Shown piece by piece: positions 10,377 to 17,676 of a stretch of 64,000 bases of DNA. The translations under genes and the position numbers were made by a program. Numbering within the stretch: position 1 is the stretch's first letter; every line of letters begins with the position of its first letter. The stretch lies in the NCBI GenBank assembly GCA_963700475.1, contig CAVOXR010000011.1, positions 62,001 to 126,000 of the forward strand, read 5' to 3'. Source of the DNA: Prado023 sp963700475. GTDB taxonomy: Bacteria > Actinomycetota > Actinomycetes > S36-B12 > CAIYMF01. Below the pieces are notes generated by a model, which searched no databases, was not told the origin of the DNA, and was given only the letters and a program-made list of their open reading frames with translations.

Positions 10377-11578
10377 TACCGGCCGAGGAACTCCACCCGG
10401 AACGCATCGAGGTCGCCGGACTCCAGCGCGGTGCGCATCCGGTCGACCAGGTCCACGAGGAAGTGCACGTTGTGGATCGTGGCGAGCGTGTGCCCGGCCA
10501 TCTCGTCGGACTTGGACAAGTGGTGGAGGTAGGCCCGGGTGTAGCTCGTGCAGGTGTAGCAGGAGCACTCGGCGTCGAGCGGCTCGAAGGCGCGCCGGTT
10601 GGCCGCCGTGACCACGTTGTACCGGCCATCGCGCGACAGGATCGCCCCGTTGCGTGCCACGCGTGAGGGCATCACGCAGTCGAACGTGTCGGCTCCCGCG
10701 GCCACCCCGGCGAAGAGGTCATCGGGCTCGCCGATGCCCAGCAGGTGCCGCGGCCGGTCCTCGGGCAGCTCCTCGCAGACCCATCGGACGATGGTCTCGA
10801 GCTGGTCCTTCTCCAGCGCCCCGCCGATCCCGAAGCCGTCGAAGTCCAGGCTGCCGAGGTCCCGTGCGGCTTCCCGGCGAAGGTCCTCGAACTGGGCGCC
10901 CTGAACGACGCCGAACAGCGCCTGGTAGGGCCGGTGGCTGCGCTCCTGGGTCAGCTGCTGGTGCGCGGCCACGCAGCGTCGAGCCCACGCCGCAGTCCTG
11001 CGCACCGAGCGCTCCTGGTAGCCGCGGGTGTTCATGAGCGTCGTGCACTCGTCGAAGGCGAACATGATGTCGGCACCGAGCTGGTGCTGGACGAGCATGC
11101 TCGACTCCGGCGTGAACCGGTGCTTCGAGCCGTTGATGTGCGAGACGAAGGACACCCCTTCATCGTCGACGTGGGCCAGGCGGTCCCTGCCGGGGGCGAT
11201 CACGTCGTCGGCGGTCACCGCATCTGCCTGCATCGCCAGCACCTTCTTGAACCCCACCCCGAGGCTCATCACCTGGAACCCGCCGGAGTCGGTGAACGTG
11301 GGACCGGGCCAGTTCATGAACGCACTGAGGCCGCCGGCAGCATCGACGAGATCGGCCCCGGGCTGCAGGTACAGGTGGTAGGCGTTGGCCAGCACAGCCT
11401 GGGCGCCCAGCGCTCTCGCCGACTCCGGGAGCACTCCCTTGACCGTCGCCTTCGTCCCGACCGGGATGAAGGCCGGCGTGCGGATCTGCCCGTGCGGCGT
11501 CGTGATCACGCCGGTCCGGGCCATCCCGCGCGCGGTCCCGATCCCGAAGTGGAAGGGGGGCGCGGTCATGGGGGCCAT
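10343..11578 (-). CDS. tgt: Queuine tRNA-ribosyltransferase
   Basis: 411 residues, close to the usual 370-420 of the family. It exchanges guanine-34 in GUN anticodons for a 7-deazaguanine base. The substrate-binding DSGGFQ motif is at about residue 97 and the nucleophile segment DTFDCVMPSR follows further on. The C-terminal zinc site CSCYTC with a histidine about 25 residues later is intact. Start is ATG 11578, with a second in-frame ATG nine bases later; neither has a clear ribosome binding site. Its 3' end overlaps the convergent transporter gene. Confidence 0.95.
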   Translation of the reverse strand: MAPMTAPPFHFGIGTARGMARTGVITTPHGQIRTPAFIPVGTKATVKGVLPESARALGAQAVLANAYHLYLQPGADLVDAAGGLSAFMNWPGPTFTDSGGFQVMSLGVGFKKVLAMQADAVTADDVIAPGRDRLAHVDDEGVSFVSHINGSKHRFTPESSMLVQHQLGADIMFAFDECTTLMNTRGYQERSVRRTAAWARRCVAAHQQLTQERSHRPYQALFGVVQGAQFEDLRREAARDLGSLDFDGFGIGGALEKDQLETIVRWVCEELPEDRPRHLLGIGEPDDLFAGVAAGADTFDCVMPSRVARNGAILSRDGRYNVVTAANRRAFEPLDAECSCYTCTSYTRAYLHHLSKSDEMAGHTLATIHNVHFLVDLVDRMRTALESGDLDAFRVEFLGRYYARRVAAGSG

Positions 11579-11636
11579 TCAACACCGCGCCCGAGGACAA
11601 GCCGTAGGCTGAGGGGAGCCGACCCAGGAGGTCCAG

Positions 11637-11909
11637 ATGTCCTACCCCTACGCCCAGCAGCCGGGCCTTCCGGCAGAGGTGAACTCGAAGAAGATCCTGT
11701 GCGGAATCATGGGCATCCTCTTCGGCGGCCTCGGGATCCACCGGTTCATCCTCGGTGACACCGCCGGTGGCATCATCCGGATCATCATCACGGTCGTGAC
11801 CTGCGGGATCGGCTCGATCATCGGCCTGATCGAGGGGATCATCTACCTCACCAAGACCGACCAGGAGTTCTACCAGACCTACATGGTGGAGCGGAAGGCC
11901 TGGTTCTGA
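11637..11909 (+). CDS. TM2-domain membrane protein
   Basis: A 90-residue protein with an excellent GGAGGT ribosome binding site before ATG 11637. After a short polar N-terminus, the sequence NSKKILCGIMGILFGGLGIHRF followed by a glycine-containing second hydrophobic hairpin is the TM2 domain (two helices with the GxHRF-type turn). TM2 proteins are small inner-membrane proteins without an established biochemical role in bacteria. It is transcribed divergently from tgt and appears monocistronic. Confidence 0.85.
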   Translation: MSYPYAQQPGLPAEVNSKKILCGIMGILFGGLGIHRFILGDTAGGIIRIIITVVTCGIGSIIGLIEGIIYLTKTDQEFYQTYMVERKAWF

Positions 11910-11931
11910 CGGGTGCGTCCACCGCGCCCGG

Positions 11932-12177
11932 CTACGGGACCGCGGGCGCGTTGACGGCCGGAACGACAGGTCGTATTGAGCGGCGCGTTGTCCAGCGTGC
12001 CATCGGGTCAGAGGCCACTGGCTGGGGGCCCGTCACCGGCCCGCCCGTTGAGGAATGGCTGCGAGGGCTCGACGGGCCGCTCAGGAGGGCCAAGAGCCAC
12101 AGGGCGAGCAGCAGGTTGGCGACCCCGCTCTTCCGAGCGCTGGCCTGAGCCACTCCCTCGCCGTACGAGTCGCGCAT
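11932..12177 (-). CDS. Small putative single-pass membrane protein downstream of an iron-box-like palindrome
   Basis: An 81-codon frame with a strong GAGGAGG ribosome binding site directly before ATG 12177. Residues 18-34 (SGVANLLLALWLLALL) form one likely transmembrane helix. The first 40 codons show strong G/C preference in third positions, while the second half is less coding-like, so the real gene may be shorter or frameshifted. I recognise no family. The palindrome at 12207-12225 lies 30 nt upstream of the start, where a DtxR/IdeR-type repressor could block transcription. Coding status is uncertain. Confidence 0.4.
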   Translation of the reverse strand: MRDSYGEGVAQASARKSGVANLLLALWLLALLSGPSSPRSHSSTGGPVTGPQPVASDPMARWTTRRSIRPVVPAVNAPAVP

Positions 12178-12206
12178 CGGCTCCTCCTCGGGATGCTCAG
12201 GTGCCG

Positions 12207-12225
12207 TCAGGTTAGGTGCACCTAA
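12207..12225. promoter_or_regulatory. Candidate DtxR/IdeR iron box
   Basis: The 19-bp sequence TCAGGTTAGGTGCACCTAA matches the DtxR/IdeR consensus TTAGGTTAGGCTAACCTAA at 15 of 19 positions. It contains a perfect 14-bp palindrome, TTAGGTGCACCTAA. It sits 30 nt upstream of the small minus-strand gene starting at 12177 and about 200 nt before the plus-strand pentapeptide-repeat gene. Confidence 0.5.
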
Positions 12226-12422
12226 GCTCGAAGGTCAATGGGCGCCCGCGATCAGGGCTGCGATGCACGATCCCGAGCGGGCAGCGCCCCGGCCCGGGTG
12301 GAGCAGGGCCCCTCTGTGCCGACTCGGAGCCCCGTCATGGTTGGGGCGGAGTTCACCTGACCGATGCGCGCCCGTCGCGCCGGGGCTGGGGTCCGGCCAT
12401 CCGGGGGGCACACGCTGGGGTC

Positions 12423-12980
12423 ATGCCGATCCCCTGGCCCACCCGCACCACCCCCACTGACCGGCCCCTGACTGGGGCCGACCTCTCCGGACACCGCCTC
12501 GTCCGCGCCGATCTCGCCGGGATGGACCTCACCGGGACCCGCTTCGACGCCGCCAACCTCCGCCAGGCGGCACTGGGCGGCGTCCGGGCGACCCGAGCCT
12601 CCTTCGTCGGGACCCGGATGGTCCGGGCCGACCTTCAGGGGGCCTTCCTGCGCGGGGCGAATCTGAGCTCGGCCGACCTGTCCGGAGCCAGCCTGCGCCG
12701 GGCGGACCTCACCGGGGCAGTCCTGGCCGGCGCCAACATGTTCGGCGTCGACCTGCGGGATGCGGACCTCACAGGAGCGGACCTGCGCAGGGTGACCCTC
12801 GAGGCGGCGACCCTGCGCGGCGCCGTCCTGTGCGGTGCTGACCTCACGGGTGCGCGGCTGGCCACCGCGGACCTGCGCGCCGTGGATTCCGACGAGGACA
12901 CCCTGTGGCCGGACGGCATCCTGCGCTCCGGCGCCACCGATCCCGTCCGGATGTCGATCTGGCGTCGCCAGGAGGTCTGA
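12423..12980 (+). CDS. Pentapeptide-repeat protein
   Basis: 185 residues from ATG 12423. From residue 18 to about 155 the protein is an almost continuous run of A(D/N)LxG-type pentapeptides (ADLSG, ADLAG, ANLRQ, ADLTG and so on), which fold into a right-handed quadrilateral beta-helix. A short C-terminal region ends in WRRQEV. Some members mimic DNA and protect gyrase (MfpA/Qnr), but most have no assigned role and nothing here points to a specific one. No strong ribosome binding site precedes the start; upstream in-frame codons could extend the protein but look non-coding. Confidence 0.85.
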   Translation: MPIPWPTRTTPTDRPLTGADLSGHRLVRADLAGMDLTGTRFDAANLRQAALGGVRATRASFVGTRMVRADLQGAFLRGANLSSADLSGASLRRADLTGAVLAGANMFGVDLRDADLTGADLRRVTLEAATLRGAVLCGADLTGARLATADLRAVDSDEDTLWPDGILRSGATDPVRMSIWRRQEV

Positions 12981-13073
12981 CCGCCCCGCCGGGAGGGTCC
13001 GCGGCGGTGCTCCACGCACCCGGAGCCCCCGTCGATCAGCGGGACCCCGGTGCGGGATGCCACGATGGCGCCC

Positions 13074-14447
13074 ATGGCCATCGCAACCCAGAACCCCGCA
13101 ACCGGCGAGACCGTCAAGACCTTCGAGGCGCACACGAGCGCCCAGGTCTCCGACGCCATCGCCACCGCCCATGCCACGTTCCAGACCTGGCGCATGACCT
13201 CCTTCGCAGAGCGTGCCGCGCTCATGCGCCGGGCCGCCGACCTGCTCGACGAGGACAACGAGTCGATCGCCCGGATCATGACCCTCGAGATGGGCAAGAC
13301 CCTGAAGTCCGCGCGCGCCGAGGCCGCCAAGTGTGCGAAGGGGATGCGCTGGTACGCCGACAACGCCGAGCAGCTGCTGGCCGACGAGCCGGTCGACCCC
13401 GCCGCGGTGGGGGCCTCGCAGGCCTATGCCCGGTACTCACCGCTGGGCGTCGTCCTGGCGGTGATGCCGTGGAACTTCCCGTTGTGGCAGGTGGTCCGGT
13501 TCGCCGCCCCCGCGCTGATGGCGGGCAACGTGGGGCTGCTCAAGCATGCCTCCAACGTGCCGCAGTGCGCGGTGTACCTCGAGGACCTGTACCGGCGCGC
13601 GGGATTCCCCGAGGGGTGCTTCACCACGTTGCTCATTGGAGCCCGCGAGGTCGAGGCCGTCCTGCGCGACCCACGCGTGCGTGCGGCCACGCTCACCGGA
13701 TCGGAGCCTGCGGGCCAGTCCGTGGCCGCGATATGCGGCGACGAGATCAAGAAGACCGTGATGGAGCTCGGTGGATCCGACCCGTTCATCGTGATGCCTT
13801 CGGCCGACGTGGAGCGCGCAGCTGAGGTGGCCGTGACAGCGCGCTGCCAGAACAACGGGCAGTCCTGCATCGCGGCCAAGCGCTTCATCGTGCACGCGGA
13901 TGTGTACGACCAGTTCGCGCAGGCGTTCGTCGCGCGGATGGGAGCACTGGTCGTCGGTGACCCGATGGACGACGCGACCGACGTCGGCCCGCTTGCGACC
14001 GCGTCGGGGCGCGTCGACGTCGAGACGATGGTCGAGGACGCGCGGTCGAAGGGTGCCTCGGTGCTGTGCGGCGGGCGTGCGTTGGACGGACCGGGGTGGT
14101 TCTACGAGCCGACCGTCGTGGCCGACATGACCCCGGACATGGCCATGTACGCCGAGGAGGTGTTCGGACCGGTCGCCGGGCTCTACCGCGTCGACTCGAT
14201 CGACGAGGCCATCGAACTGGGCAACGGCACCAACTACGGCCTGGGTTCCAATGCCTGGACGACCGACCCGGGCGAGCAGGACCGGTTCATCCGCGACCTG
14301 GACTCCGGGGTGGTCACCATCAACGGGATGACGATCTCCTACAACGACATGCCGTTCGGGGGGACCAAGCGCTCGGGCTACGGACGCGAGCTCAGCGGCC
14401 ATGGGATCCGCGAGTTCACCAACATCAAAGCGGTATGGATCGGGTGA
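13074..14447 (+). CDS. Succinate-semialdehyde dehydrogenase (Sad/YneI-like aldehyde dehydrogenase)
   Basis: 457 residues from ATG 13074 (two alternative upstream in-frame ATGs add up to eight residues). The NAD(P)-dependent aldehyde dehydrogenase fold is complete: MPWNFPLWQV near residue 131, the general base Glu231 in VMELGGSDPF, the catalytic Cys265 in NNGQSCIAAKRF, and FGGTKRSGYGREL near the C-terminus. The short length and these segments closely match the E. coli Sad (YneI) type that oxidises succinate semialdehyde to succinate in GABA and related catabolism. Related short-chain aldehydes are also possible substrates. No gabT-like partner is nearby, so the pathway assignment is by family only. 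Confidence 0.85.
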   Translation: MAIATQNPATGETVKTFEAHTSAQVSDAIATAHATFQTWRMTSFAERAALMRRAADLLDEDNESIARIMTLEMGKTLKSARAEAAKCAKGMRWYADNAEQLLADEPVDPAAVGASQAYARYSPLGVVLAVMPWNFPLWQVVRFAAPALMAGNVGLLKHASNVPQCAVYLEDLYRRAGFPEGCFTTLLIGAREVEAVLRDPRVRAATLTGSEPAGQSVAAICGDEIKKTVMELGGSDPFIVMPSADVERAAEVAVTARCQNNGQSCIAAKRFIVHADVYDQFAQAFVARMGALVVGDPMDDATDVGPLATASGRVDVETMVEDARSKGASVLCGGRALDGPGWFYEPTVVADMTPDMAMYAEEVFGPVAGLYRVDSIDEAIELGNGTNYGLGSNAWTTDPGEQDRFIRDLDSGVVTINGMTISYNDMPFGGTKRSGYGRELSGHGIREFTNIKAVWIG

Positions 14448-14503
14448 TTCCTGGCTCCTGCGTACCCTGATCCGAACTTCCCCATAAATTCTGCGGAACT
14501 TGT

Positions 14504-14531
14504 GCATCCGTTCGAAGGGTTCCGGGCGAAG
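14504..14531 (+). promoter_or_regulatory. Candidate SigK-type ECF promoter of the FAS1 gene
   Basis: GCATCC (14504-14509), a 16-bp spacer, then GCGAAG (14526-14531), about 54 nt before the FAS1 start codon. The -35 hexamer and CGAA core of the -10 are the same as in the promoter-like sequence upstream of the sigma factor gene at 17546-17573. From memory, mycobacterial SigK promoters are CCATCC-N16-CCGAAT. Confidence 0.5.
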
Positions 14532-14584
14532 TAGGGGATGAGAGCCCGAACAGGTCGGGCCCCACCCCCCATCAGGAGAACATC

Positions 14585-15211
14585 ATGCGCAAGATCGCCG
14601 CTGGAATCGCCGCCGCATCCGCCGCCGCTCTGGCCGCCGGGGCCCTCGCCGCCCCCGCCGCCAATGCGGCGGACGGGAACAAGTCGTTGGCTGCCGTTCT
14701 GACCTCGGACAACAACCAGTTCGACACCAACTGGAAGGACTACGACATCGTCACCGAGGCTGCCCTGGCGGTCCTCGCCGCCAAGCCGAATTCGGCAGTC
14801 GGCCTCCTGACCAAGGGCGACGTTGCCCTCACGGCGTTCATTCCCAACGACAAGGCGTTCCAGACGCTGGTCAAGGACCTCACCGGCACGGCGCCCAGCA
14901 CCGAGGCCAAGACGTTCGCCGCTGTCGCCGGTCTCGGTGGCATCGACCTGGTCGAGACGGTCCTGCTGTACCACGTCGTCCCCGGTGCGACCATCGATGC
15001 CGCCACCGCGCTGAAGGCAGATGACGCGTACCTCGAGACTGGCGTTCGTGCGATCCAGGTGAACGTCAAGAAGGGCCCGGTCATCCGCCTGAAGGACGCG
15101 GACAGCGGCGCGCGCAATGCCCAGGTCAACGTGGTGAACATCAACAAGGGCAACAAGCAGATCGCGCACGGCATCGACCGCGTCATGCGGCCGATCAAGC
15201 TCTCGAAGTAG
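14585..15211 (+). CDS. Secreted fasciclin (FAS1) domain protein, MPT70/83-like
   Basis: 208 residues with an AGGAGA ribosome binding site before ATG 14585. A signal peptide of about 29 residues ends at ANA/ADG. No lipobox cysteine is present, so it is probably released or wall-associated. The single FAS1 domain shows both signature segments: H1-like TAFIPNDKAF and H2-like LLYHVVPGATI, and ends with HGIDRVMRPI. In mycobacteria, FAS1 proteins MPT70 and MPT83 are the main targets of SigK. Here a sigK/rskA-like pair lies 1.6 kb away and both genes share a promoter-like motif. Role inferred: adhesion or envelope function under SigK control. Confidence 0.9.
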   Translation: MRKIAAGIAAASAAALAAGALAAPAANAADGNKSLAAVLTSDNNQFDTNWKDYDIVTEAALAVLAAKPNSAVGLLTKGDVALTAFIPNDKAFQTLVKDLTGTAPSTEAKTFAAVAGLGGIDLVETVLLYHVVPGATIDAATALKADDAYLETGVRAIQVNVKKGPVIRLKDADSGARNAQVNVVNINKGNKQIAHGIDRVMRPIKLSK

Positions 15212-15234
15212 TACGTCCCTCTGACCAGGCAGTT

Positions 15235-15263
15235 GTGGGCCCCGGACAGCGTCCGGGGCCCAC
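15235..15263. terminator. Hairpin terminator between convergent FAS1 and MBL genes
   Basis: A perfect 13-bp stem (GTGGGCCCCGGAC and its complement) with the 3-nt loop AGC, 23 nt after the FAS1 stop and 39 nt from the end of the convergent MBL gene. No U-tract follows, as is usual in high-GC actinobacteria; it could serve both directions. Confidence 0.8.
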
Positions 15264-15302
15264 ACGCATGTCCGGAGGTGGATCCCTGTCCGGCTGTCGG
15301 CG

Positions 15303-16019
15303 CTACAGCCCGGGGCCGAACGTCCTCGGATTGGCGAGGAAGTCGCGTACAGCCTCCCGGCCGGTGCCCCGGATCTCGGGTCCGTGTGTGAAGGCAACGG
15401 TCGTGTACTCGAGTTCGGCCAGGGTGGCGGCAGTCTCCTGAGTCAGGGCCGCGTTGGTGCAGAACGCCAGGACCGGCCACGTGCGCCGGGAGCGCATGTT
15501 CCAGATCGCATCGCCGGTGATGAGCGTCCCCGTGGGTTCGTGCACGAGCGAGCAGTGCCCCGGCGTGTGACCCGGGGTGTGGTGCACGCGCAGTCCGCTG
15601 CCGTCGAGCAGCTCACCGTCGGCCATGGTCCTGGCCACGGGCGCGGGATCCGCGCCGGGCGTGCGCACGATCAGCCGGCCGAGGCGGAACGACGCGTCGC
15701 GTGAGGGGGAGCTGCCGGTGCGCACGTAGTCGGCATCGTCGGCGTGCACCGTGATCCCCCGGCCGGTGCGCCGTGACAGGTCGGCAGCTCCGCCGGCGTG
15801 GTCGGGGTGTGCGTGGGTCAGGACGATGGTGGTGACGTCGCTGGGGTCGGAGCCGATCTCGGCCAACGCCTCGACGACCCGAGCGGGTGCGGTCTTCAGT
15901 CCGGTGTCGACCAGGGTGACCGATCCGTCCTCGGCCCGGACCAGGAACGAGTTGATCAGGTCCCAGGGCACGGTGGGGACGCGCCAGAGCCCAGGAGCGA
16001 GCGGTACGGCAGCAGGCAT
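15303..16019 (-). CDS. Metallo-beta-lactamase-fold hydrolase
   Basis: 238 residues. The zinc-binding signature HAHPDH lies at residues 69-74, followed by HTPGHTPGH, the bridging aspartate in TGDA, and the final histidine in FTHGPE, so the dinuclear site is complete. The family includes glyoxalase II, lactonases and many unassigned thioester or phosphodiester hydrolases; no feature selects one. It lies in the same orientation as, and 39 bp downstream of, the anti-sigma factor gene, and might be cotranscribed with it. Confidence 0.85.
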   Translation of the reverse strand: MPAAVPLAPGLWRVPTVPWDLINSFLVRAEDGSVTLVDTGLKTAPARVVEALAEIGSDPSDVTTIVLTHAHPDHAGGAADLSRRTGRGITVHADDADYVRTGSSPSRDASFRLGRLIVRTPGADPAPVARTMADGELLDGSGLRVHHTPGHTPGHCSLVHEPTGTLITGDAIWNMRSRRTWPVLAFCTNAALTQETAATLAELEYTTVAFTHGPEIRGTGREAVRDFLANPRTFGPGL

Positions 16020-16057
16020 GGCACGCAGCGTATGCCCGGCGACTGGGTCAGCCGGGG

Positions 16058-16855
16058 TCAGGTCTTGAGCTCGCCCCGCATGAGGGAGTTCTTTGAGTGG
16101 CTCGGGTCACCGTCGTAGCTCTCCAGGGAGATGTCGACCACGGGGTAGTCCGCAACCGACATGCCCGGAGGGATGGTGAACGTGCCCACTGACCCCGCCG
16201 GCAGGGCGCCGAGGGCCACAAGCTTCGTCAGACCCTCGTCCAGGAGCCAGACCTCATAGAAGCCGTCGCTGGCCGGCAGGGAGCGTGCATCGACCCTGAC
16301 CACCTGGCCGTCGGTGCTCTCCATGACCGTGGCCTGGCCCGGCGAGGACACGGGCTTGTTGGGCAGCGGCGCGAGCACAGCTTGGGCCACGAACTGCTCG
16401 TTCGCGTCCGTGGTGCCGGCCCCACCGCGATCGACCGCCGACCAGACGACGGCTCCGCCGATGACCGCACTGGCCACGGCCGCCACTGCCAGCCCGCCCC
16501 AGCCGGGGCCGCGGTTGCGGCGACGATCCAGCGGGACGACGTTGCTGTCGCCGGAACCAGGTCCGGGATCCGCGGGGAGGGTCGCAGGCGCAGGCAGGGT
16601 GCGCACGTTGGAGTGGGCGTCGTCAGATCCGTCCGGGGCGCCGGCCAGGGCCAACTCCTGGCGGATGCCGGCCCAGACGTGGTCCGGGACCTCAGGAAGC
16701 TCAGCCGGGGCCTCGCGGCCGAGGGTCACGACCTCGATCAGCTCGGCGACGTCAGCAGTGCACTGCGCGCATGAGTGCAGGTGCGCGGCCTCGTCGGCAG
16801 GGATGTCCTCACCGAGGGCAGCAAGTGCCAGGGTCGTCTCGTCACAGTGCGACAT
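16058..16855 (-). CDS. rskA: Anti-sigma factor, RskA-like
   Basis: 265 residues. The cytoplasmic N-terminus carries a zinc-type anti-sigma signature, His25-x3-Cys29-x2-Cys32. One transmembrane helix follows at about residues 118-141. The extracytoplasmic C-terminal half matches the anti-sigma-K factor RskA domain, with phrases such as GFYEVWLLDEG, LGALPAGSVGTFTIPPG and DISLESYDGDPSHS. RskA binds SigK and is removed by regulated membrane proteolysis. The gene starts 14 bp inside the end of the sigma gene, so the two are translationally coupled. Confidence 0.9.
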   Translation of the reverse strand: MSHCDETTLALAALGEDIPADEAAHLHSCAQCTADVAELIEVVTLGREAPAELPEVPDHVWAGIRQELALAGAPDGSDDAHSNVRTLPAPATLPADPGPGSGDSNVVPLDRRRNRGPGWGGLAVAAVASAVIGGAVVWSAVDRGGAGTTDANEQFVAQAVLAPLPNKPVSSPGQATVMESTDGQVVRVDARSLPASDGFYEVWLLDEGLTKLVALGALPAGSVGTFTIPPGMSVADYPVVDISLESYDGDPSHSKNSLMRGELKT

Positions 16856-17480
16856 CTTCCACCTCCATCCTTGCGCGCAGCCGTTCCAGCGACCGGCGTA
16901 TGTGGCTCTTCACGGTGCCGATGGGCATCTGGAGCCGCTCGGCGATCTGGGTATGTGTCAGGTCCTCGTAGAACGCCATCCGGACGATCCGACCTGCGGG
17001 ATCGCCCAGCCGCTCGATCTCGTCGGCGACGAACATCTGCGCGGCTATTCGTTCGGTGTCTGGGGGGGCGAAGTCGACCGCGGGCTCCACCGACTCCACC
17101 GCCGAGCGCACCTTTGCGTCGCGGGTCCGGGACTCCCAGTGGTCGGCGATCCGCCTGCGCGTGATCGTCATCAACCAGCCGGGCAGCGACCCCGCCTCCG
17201 GCCGGTAGGTCTCCCGACCCCGCCAGGCGTTGACGAAGACCATCTGGGTGATGTCGGCGGCATCCTCGGCGTTCCCGGTCGAACGCATGGCCGTGGCATG
17301 CACAAGGCGTGACCAACGGCGGTACGCCTCGGCCAGCGAGTCCTCGTGGCCGGAACGGAAGCCGTGGGCGACCTCCATGTCGGTCATCTCGGGCAGCATG
17401 GGACTGATAGTGCCAAAGACTCGCACCTCATGCCGCGACCGCATCGCGGGAATGCGGATCGGAGCTGCCATCACGCTCAT
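16842..17480 (-). CDS. sigK: ECF RNA polymerase sigma factor, SigK-like
   Basis: 212 residues from ATG 17480, chosen because a strong GAGGAGGTG ribosome binding site precedes it by 6 nt; upstream in-frame starts would fall near the inferred promoter. Region 2 is visible as AEDAADITQMVFVNAWRG with LPGWLMTITRRRIADHW, and region 4 as FYEDLTHTQIAERLQMPIGTVKSHIRRSLERL. Partnered by the overlapping RskA-type anti-sigma gene. The sequence at 17546-17573 suggests it transcribes its own gene. Confidence 0.9.
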   Translation of the reverse strand: MSVMAAPIRIPAMRSRHEVRVFGTISPMLPEMTDMEVAHGFRSGHEDSLAEAYRRWSRLVHATAMRSTGNAEDAADITQMVFVNAWRGRETYRPEAGSLPGWLMTITRRRIADHWESRTRDAKVRSAVESVEPAVDFAPPDTERIAAQMFVADEIERLGDPAGRIVRMAFYEDLTHTQIAERLQMPIGTVKSHIRRSLERLRARMEVEDVAL

Positions 17481-17545
17481 CGTGGGCACCTCCTCAGGTG
17501 GTCGCGGAGCCGTCTTGGGCGTGGTCATGGGGCCTTCACACACCT

Positions 17546-17573
17546 ATTCGGGCCAGAGGGCCGATTCGGATGC
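17546..17573 (-). promoter_or_regulatory. Candidate autoregulatory SigK promoter
   Basis: Read on the minus strand: GCATCC (17573-17568), 16-bp spacer, CCGAAT (17551-17546). This fits the SigK consensus I recall (CCATCC-N16-CCGAAT) at 11 of 12 positions. It predicts a leader of about 60 nt before the chosen sigK start. The motif also lies within the intergenic region upstream of the divergent pepN gene. Confidence 0.6.
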
Positions 17574-17676
17574 ACCTGGGGGCGGGCAGTTCGCACGGAT
17601 TGCGCCGGTGGAGGAAGTGCCATCGCCCTCACCGCCCGGTTTCGCCGTGAGGCCGCGAACGCGGGAGGATGCCACG

